A DNA stretch of 9,470 nucleotides from NCBI GenBank assembly GCA_016872875.1, contig VGYW01000329.1:1-9470 (forward strand). The letters run 5' to 3'. A program made the translations under genes and the position numbers. This stretch comes from Planctomycetota bacterium. GTDB taxonomy: Bacteria; Planctomycetota; PUPC01; DSUN01. The notes below the pieces were generated by a model that was not told the DNA's origin, did no database searches, and saw only the letters and a program-made list of their open reading frames with translations. Shown in pieces: positions 6,348 through 9,470 of this stretch (positions are counted from its first letter, which is position 1; each line of letters begins with the position of its first letter).

Positions 6348-6602
6348 GTGGTCGAACTGAAGGACGGCCGCAGAGCTTCCGTCCCGCTCGCCTGGTTCCC
6401 CCGCCTGCTCCACGGCACAGCCGCGGAGCGCGGGAACTGGGAACTCCTCGGCGACGGCGAGGGCATCCACTGGCCCGACCTCGACGAGGACATCAGCGTC
6501 GAGGGCCTCCTCGCCGGCATCCCCTCCCGCGAGGGCCACCGGTCGCTGAACGATTGGCTAGAGCAACGGCGCGCCGGCAGGCACCCAGGGGTGAGGGGGT
6601 GA
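6348..6602 (+). pseudogene. 5'-truncated DUF2442 gene copy
   Basis: 84 codons from a GTG. Residues from VELKDGR to about position 74 are the DUF2442 domain, matching the intact copy at 8367-8699 at 62 of 73 residues. The first 23 or so residues of the intact protein (MSTLVIEATPLAGG onward) are absent, replaced by the repeat at 6294-6344. No Shine-Dalgarno is visible, and no DUF4160 partner lies upstream. A segment of 104 bases (6435-6538) differs from the intact copy at only two synonymous positions, so selection or gene conversion was acting recently. It may still be translated from the GTG, but I regard it as broken. Confidence 0.75.
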
Positions 6603-6624
6603 CACAACACGGCAGATACAGGGC

Positions 6625-7233
6625 TCAGGTTGCAGGAACGGCGGAAGGCTGCTTACACCTGATGCGGTCGACCATTCCCGGACGCTCTCTTACCCGCTTA
6701 CGAAGATCGGGGTCTTGTCGAAGCAACTTCGCAATGTCCGCCGCGCGTTCCTGCTGATCAAGGACAAACCGGCGGATATGCCGGAGAGCCCAAGCCACCG
6801 GATCCCCATCGCCAGGACGGTAGAACGGGCACCGATCGCATACCACCCGCCAGACAGACCTTATGAAAAGCTCGGCTCGCGGCTCGGCGAACACCAGGGG
6901 CAGAGCGATGTACAGGAGTTCGCCGCCCGGCTCTTGCAGGTTCTCTTGGAGCAAGTGCGCCCAGGCCAGTTCCACGTTGCTCCATCCCCGCGATTGGGCT
7001 GGCAAAGCAGGGGTCACGAGAAACACGGCATGGCGGCTCCGCAGAACCCCGTTGCGCAGGGCCTCAAATGACCTCGGCCCATAGGTGTAGTCGTGAAGGT
7101 CCAGCCAAGGGAGTATGCCCTGAGCCAAGAGCGCATCGTACAGGGGCATCACAAGGGAAGCGCGATCCTCGGAGCAGTGGGAGAGGAAAACATGACGGGT
7201 GCAGACAGGAAAGGATCGCAACTGCCACAACAT
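6625..7233 (-). CDS. TIR-domain protein
   Basis: 202 residues. The N-terminal TIR domain spans about 13-135. HVFLSHCSED is strand A and its acidic loop, PWLDLHDYTYG is the strand B and BB-loop region, HAVFLVTP is the central strand, and SRGWSNVELAWA carries the expected catalytic glutamate, E88. Bacterial TIR domains with this Glu commonly cleave NAD+ or make cyclic ADP-ribose-type signals, often in antiphage defence; enzymatic activity here is inferred. Residues 136-202 are mainly charged and helical (ADIAKLLRQDPDLRKRVRE), not a domain I recognise. The ATG follows a GAGGA motif and lies 20 bases after the stop of the winged-helix-like gene, so the two form one operon. No large effector domain is fused. 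A partner elsewhere is possible. Confidence 0.82.
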   Translation of the reverse strand: MLWQLRSFPVCTRHVFLSHCSEDRASLVMPLYDALLAQGILPWLDLHDYTYGPRSFEALRNGVLRSRHAVFLVTPALPAQSRGWSNVELAWAHLLQENLQEPGGELLYIALPLVFAEPRAELFIRSVWRVVCDRCPFYRPGDGDPVAWALRHIRRFVLDQQERAADIAKLLRQDPDLRKRVRERPGMVDRIRCKQPSAVPAT

Positions 7234-7253
7234 GGGGGCGGGTCCTCACCACT

Positions 7254-7637
7254 TCAAGGCAGGGCCGGCAAGTCTGGGACCGTCTCCGCTATCGCCGGCT
7301 CTTGGCCAGTTACCGCGGCTATCAGTTGTTCTCCCCGGTCTGTCGGACAGACGAAAAACCCGTGTTTGATCTCCACCAAGCCACGCTCGGCAAGCTTCTC
7401 GCAGGCCAGCATGATCTCTCCCATGGTGTACCTTACCCCCCGGCGCTCGAAATCGTCGTCAAGGGTCTGGTAGGCCAAACCGTAGCCGGCTTTCCTCCCC
7501 GGCGTGAACCGAGGGAAAGCGGCCAGAATCTCGCGATAGATTTCCGGTAGTCCCTCCGCATACTTGCGCAGTTCTTGTCTCTCTGCCATGATGCGCCCCT
7601 CTGCGACTGCTCGGGCCAGGCGGCGGTTCGTTGGCAT
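7254..7637 (-). CDS. Small winged-helix-like protein, first gene of the TIR operon
   Basis: 127 residues, family not recognised. An N-terminal charged helix (RRLARAVAEGRIMAERQELR) is followed by YREILAAF. The C-terminal half has a winged-helix look: YTMGEIMLACEKLAERGLVE as a possible recognition-helix region, then HGFFVCPTDRGEQLI as a possible wing. The end is Pro/Ala-rich. A regulator or DNA-binding partner of the TIR protein is one reading. The start at 7637 has AGGAG upstream and lies about 60 bases after the promoter at 7705-7733. The frame extends open to 7802, but that start would precede the promoter. A second possible start is at 7589. Confidence 0.6.
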   Translation of the reverse strand: MPTNRRLARAVAEGRIMAERQELRKYAEGLPEIYREILAAFPRFTPGRKAGYGLAYQTLDDDFERRGVRYTMGEIMLACEKLAERGLVEIKHGFFVCPTDRGEQLIAAVTGQEPAIAETVPDLPALP

Positions 7638-7704
7638 CGCATGTCTCCTGTCAGCGGCGGCAGCGCGGACTTCGGTTCCGTGCAGTGTCCCACATCCTCT
7701 GCAT

Positions 7705-7733
7705 ATCATACCGCGTAGCTGCCGCGGCGTCAA
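7705..7733 (-). promoter_or_regulatory. Promoter of the winged-helix/TIR operon
   Basis: On the minus strand: TTGACG (7728-7733), a 17-base spacer, TATGAT (7705-7710). Both hexamers match consensus at 5 of 6 positions. The start of transcription would be near 7698, giving a leader of about 60 bases to the ATG at 7637. Confidence 0.75.
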
Positions 7734-7779
7734 TGCATCCGGCAGTCGCGCATATGTGTCGAGCGGCAGTGGCCGTGCT

Positions 7780-8049
7780 TCAGTTCGAGCGCCCCTTACC
7801 ACCTGGGGCCCTCTTCGTTGGGGCTCCCACGCTTCGGACGGGCCAGGGCTCGACGTTGCTCCGCTTGGCCCAGGCGTCGTAGAGGGCGGAGAGTTCCTTC
7901 ACCTTGTCGGGGTTGGCGGCGGAGAGGTCGTGAAGCTCCGTGCGGTCGGCCTCCAGGTCGTAGAGCTCCCAGCCGCCGGGGTGCTTTGAGACGAGTTTCC
8001 ACTTGCCCTGCCGCACGGCGCGGTTGCCCTCGTGCTCCCAGAAGAGGAC
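7780..8049 (-). pseudogene. C-terminal fragment of a sulfatase
   Basis: About 89 codons encoding the typical end of an arylsulfatase-family enzyme: VLFWEHEGNRAVRQGKWKLV, then WELYDLEADRTELHDL and a helix ending in WAKRSNVEPWP. The N-terminal catalytic domain, with the formylglycine Cys/Ser motif CxPSR, is absent. Homology starts exactly at a 7-bp hairpin at 8050-8069 (GCGGGGC arms). An ATG at 8073 would give a 97-residue product, but it could not be an active sulfatase. It is a relic, unrelated in function to its neighbours. Confidence 0.8.
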
Positions 8050-8069
8050 GCGGGGCGCGGAGGCCCCGC
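8050..8069. repeat. GC-rich hairpin at the sulfatase breakpoint
   Basis: GCGGGGC (8050-8056), a 6-base loop, GCCCCGC (8063-8069). It abuts the first base of the sulfatase homology and precedes the DUF4160 promoter. Confidence 0.6.
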
Positions 8070-8082
8070 ACACATCGCCCTC

Positions 8083-8111
8083 TTGACAGGGCGGGGGATT
8101 CCACGTAACCT
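8083..8111 (+). promoter_or_regulatory. Probable promoter of the DUF4160/DUF2442 pair
   Basis: TTGACA (8083-8088, perfect), a 17-base spacer, TAACCT (8106-8111, weak -10, 3 of 6). The start of transcription would be near 8118, about 30 bases before the chosen DUF4160 ATG. This excludes an in-frame GTG at 8117 as the start. Confidence 0.5.
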
Positions 8112-8149
8112 ACTGGGTGGAGCGACCTGAGCCTGTGCGGGGCGCGGCG

Positions 8150-8386
8150 ATGCCGACCGTGATGCGAATCGGGCCGTATCGGTTCTTCTTCTACAGCAAC
8201 GAAGGAGACGAGCCGGCCCACATCCACGCGCGGCGCGAGCGAAGCCTGGCCAAGTTCTGGCTGGAGCCTGTGGCCCTGGCCGCGAGCACCGGCTTCGCCG
8301 CCCACGAACTGCGTCGAATCGAAGTCCACGTAGCCGAGAACCGCCGTCGGTTCCTGGAGGCATGGAATGAGTACCCTAGTCATTGA
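8150..8386 (+). CDS. DUF4160 family protein, putative toxin-antitoxin partner
   Basis: 78 residues. MPTVMRIGPYRFFFYSNEGD, EPAHIHARR and AKFWLEPV, then helix ELRRIEVHVAENRRRFLEAW, is the compact DUF4160 fold; the MPT start and the P-x-HIH motif are typical. The molecular function is not established. It is commonly encoded directly before a DUF2442 protein, as here, and such pairs are often listed as putative toxin-antitoxin modules. The start at 8150 is chosen on family grounds; the ribosome-binding site is poor (GGGGCG-like). Its 3' end overlaps the DUF2442 gene by 20 bases, indicating translational coupling. Confidence 0.85.
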   Translation: MPTVMRIGPYRFFFYSNEGDEPAHIHARRERSLAKFWLEPVALAASTGFAAHELRRIEVHVAENRRRFLEAWNEYPSH

Positions 8387-8699
8387 GGCAACTCCCCTGG
8401 CAGGCGGCGTTGAGGTCACTGAGGATGAACTGATCGTGGAACTGAAGGACGGCCGCACCGTCTCCGTCCCCATCGCCTGGTTCCCGCGCCTCCTTCACGG
8501 CACGGCGGAAGAGCGACAGAACTGGGAACTCCTCGGCGATGGCGAGGGCATCCACTGGCCCGACCTCGACGAGGACATCAGCGTCGAGGGCCTCCTCGCC
8601 GGCATCCCCTCACGCGAGGGCCAGAGTTCATTGGGGAATTGGCTTGCCCGGCGCAACAGAGAACGCTGCCTCAAGGCAAGCCCAGCGCGCCCTTCATGA
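8367..8699 (+). CDS. DUF2442 family protein, putative partner of DUF4160
   Basis: 110 residues. MSTLVIEATPLAGGVEVTED forms the first strands, VELKDGRTVSVPIAWFPRLL the DUF2442 core, and HWPDLDEDISVEGLLAG the conserved end with its WPDLDEDIS signature. The C-terminus (NRERCLKASPARPS) is an extra basic tail. The ATG lies inside the DUF4160 gene, in another frame. Its 3' end overlaps the convergent DUF2513 gene by 29 bases. A second, truncated copy lies at 6348-6602. Its usual role is inferred to be regulator or antitoxin in a DUF4160/DUF2442 module. No enzyme motif is visible. Confidence 0.87.
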   Translation: MSTLVIEATPLAGGVEVTEDELIVELKDGRTVSVPIAWFPRLLHGTAEERQNWELLGDGEGIHWPDLDEDISVEGLLAGIPSREGQSSLGNWLARRNRERCLKASPARPS

Positions 8700-9036
8700 G
8701 GCTGGTGAGAAGCTGCTTCAGCAGGTCGAAGGTGATGCTGCCGCCCTTGTCCGCCACCATCCTCTTCGCCCTCTCCCACCGCGAATCGTCCCGCGCCGCC
8801 TCGACGAACTCATGGCCCTTCCACGTCAGGGCTGTGATCATCCATTCAGGGCCTTCACTGTCGGTGTCCGTAACATCCTCACCCTGTGCCAGCCCTGCAT
8901 CGACTACCAGATAGGCGTGATACCCGATCTGGGCCTTTGTGTAACCTTCGACATGCAGGTCCGTGGGCGCAAACCCGGATGCATGCTCCTCGACTGCGAA
9001 GAGAATCTTCCGAACCAGATCGAGATCACGCTTCAT
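8671..9036 (-). CDS. DUF2513 family protein
   Basis: 121 residues. The start MKRDLDLVRKILFAVEEHAS, then VEGYTKAQIGYHAYLVVDAGL, LTWKGHEFVEAARDDSRWERA and GSITFDLLKQLL, is the DUF2513 pattern, a small winged-helix-like protein common on mobile and accessory DNA. Its function is unknown. The ATG at 9036 is preceded by GGGAGG with a 6-base gap; an upstream ATG at 9060 lacks this. The last 29 bases overlap the convergent DUF2442 gene, so the two transcripts are antisense there. Confidence 0.85.
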   Translation of the reverse strand: MKRDLDLVRKILFAVEEHASGFAPTDLHVEGYTKAQIGYHAYLVVDAGLAQGEDVTDTDSEGPEWMITALTWKGHEFVEAARDDSRWERAKRMVADKGGSITFDLLKQLLTSLMKGALGLP

Positions 9037-9095
9037 AGGCGGCCTCCCAACAGTGAACACAAGACAAGAGCAACCATAAGAGGCCTGCCACGCGC

Positions 9096-9278
9096 CTACT
9101 GCGCTATGACGAGGACCGACGACTTGACAACCTTGCTCACAGCCTCCTCAAAGGCGGGCTTGCTGCTTTCGTCACCGAACCTAAGCTTCTTCGCGACCTC
9201 TGGGTAGCTCTCAACCAGGGCTAGGATGTATGACTTCTTGACGGCGTAGTTGACGTTCTGGGGAATGGCGCCGGCTGT
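9096..9278 (-). pseudogene. C-terminal fragment of a trypsin-like serine peptidase
   Basis: 61 codons reading TAGAIPQNVNYAVKKSYILA, then LVESYPEVAKKLRF and VSKVVKSSVLVIAQ before the stop. This is the typical end of S1C/trypsin-like peptidase domain proteins (substrate-pocket strand IPQNVNYAV plus a C-terminal helix). The catalytic His, Asp and Ser regions are absent. An in-frame TGA lies five codons upstream of the homology, beside a CCTAGTCCTAG direct repeat at about 9279-9289. No start codon precedes it. It is a relic rather than an expressed gene. Confidence 0.65.
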
Positions 9279-9418
9279 CCTAGTCCTAGATCAAGCGCAT
9301 TCCCCCAGGGAGCGAACCCGGGTGGGCCGCGCGGAGGTGTCTCCGAGCGCCCGGAGGTCGCTAACTGGGCGCACAACTCGCGGATGCACGGGGTTCCGGG
9401 TCGGCCAGGCTCTCGGAG
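9279..9418. other. Non-coding spacer, nothing recognised
   Basis: About 140 GC-rich bases between the peptidase fragment and the hairpins at the right edge. I see no convincing gene, tRNA or terminator. Confidence 0.5.
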
Positions 9419-9459
9419 GGAGCACTTCGCTCCGGCAGCGACAGAGCTTCTCTGTCGCT
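9419..9459. repeat. Two adjacent hairpin repeats at the right edge
   Basis: GGAGC-N5-GCTCC (9419-9433) is followed by AGCGACAGAG (9437-9446), loop CTT, and its complement (9450-9459). The 10-bp arm and 3-nt loop design echoes the hairpins at 115-139 and 188-212, and the sequence then reads CCCACGTTC, a stretch also similar to that family. The element probably continues beyond the window. Confidence 0.7.
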
Positions 9460-9470
9460 CCCACGTTCAG

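Noticed and set aside
7638..7802. 55-residue N-terminal extension of the winged-helix-like gene
   Set aside because: It would span and precede the promoter at 7705-7733; the ATG at 7637 has its own AGGAG.
8117..8149. GTG start adding 11 residues to the DUF4160 protein
   Set aside because: It falls at the predicted transcript start, and the family begins MPT, as at 8150.

Overview
The window looks like a high-GC anaerobic bacterial chromosome segment with two parts. Positions 1 to about 5335 are a well-kept metabolic region. Positions about 5600 to 9470 are an accessory region of small genes, broken genes and palindromic repeats. The high GC, palindromic intergenic repeats, a DUF6788 and transposase remnant and a sulfatase fragment would fit Planctomycetota or a related PVC-type bacterium. 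That placement is inference; no marker gene is present.

Metabolic part. On the minus strand a promoter near 4190-4218 leads into cooC (nickel-insertion ATPase, GTG start), then a polyferredoxin with a CooF-like N-terminal half, then cooS (anaerobic Ni-Fe carbon monoxide dehydrogenase). The first 29 codons of what appears to be acsB (acetyl-CoA synthase) run off the left edge. This is the CO/CO2 and acetyl-CoA core of the Wood-Ljungdahl pathway: CooS interconverts CO and CO2, CooC loads its nickel, the ferredoxin carries electrons, and AcsB assembles acetyl-CoA. The cooS 5' leader holds a trinucleotide microsatellite and a tetranucleotide-repeat hairpin. The cooS-acsB gap holds a REPIN-like double palindrome. 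A back-to-back promoter drives asd (aspartate-semialdehyde dehydrogenase) on the plus strand, and that promoter fixes the asd start at 4315.

Accessory part. In order: a DUF6788 gene with a palindrome over its promoter and a probably leaderless start; an internally deleted transposase remnant; a DUF2442 gene lacking its 5' end; a minus-strand two-gene operon encoding a small winged-helix-like protein and a TIR-domain protein, with a good promoter; the C-terminal stub of a sulfatase; an overlapping DUF4160/DUF2442 pair; a convergent DUF2513 gene; the C-terminal stub of a trypsin-like peptidase; and hairpin repeats at the right edge. Three genes survive only as C-terminal ends, and two of those breakpoints lie at short palindromes, so repeat-associated rearrangement is likely. 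The TIR/winged-helix operon is the best candidate for an undescribed, possibly defence-related, system.

I saw no tRNA, rRNA or CRISPR array.
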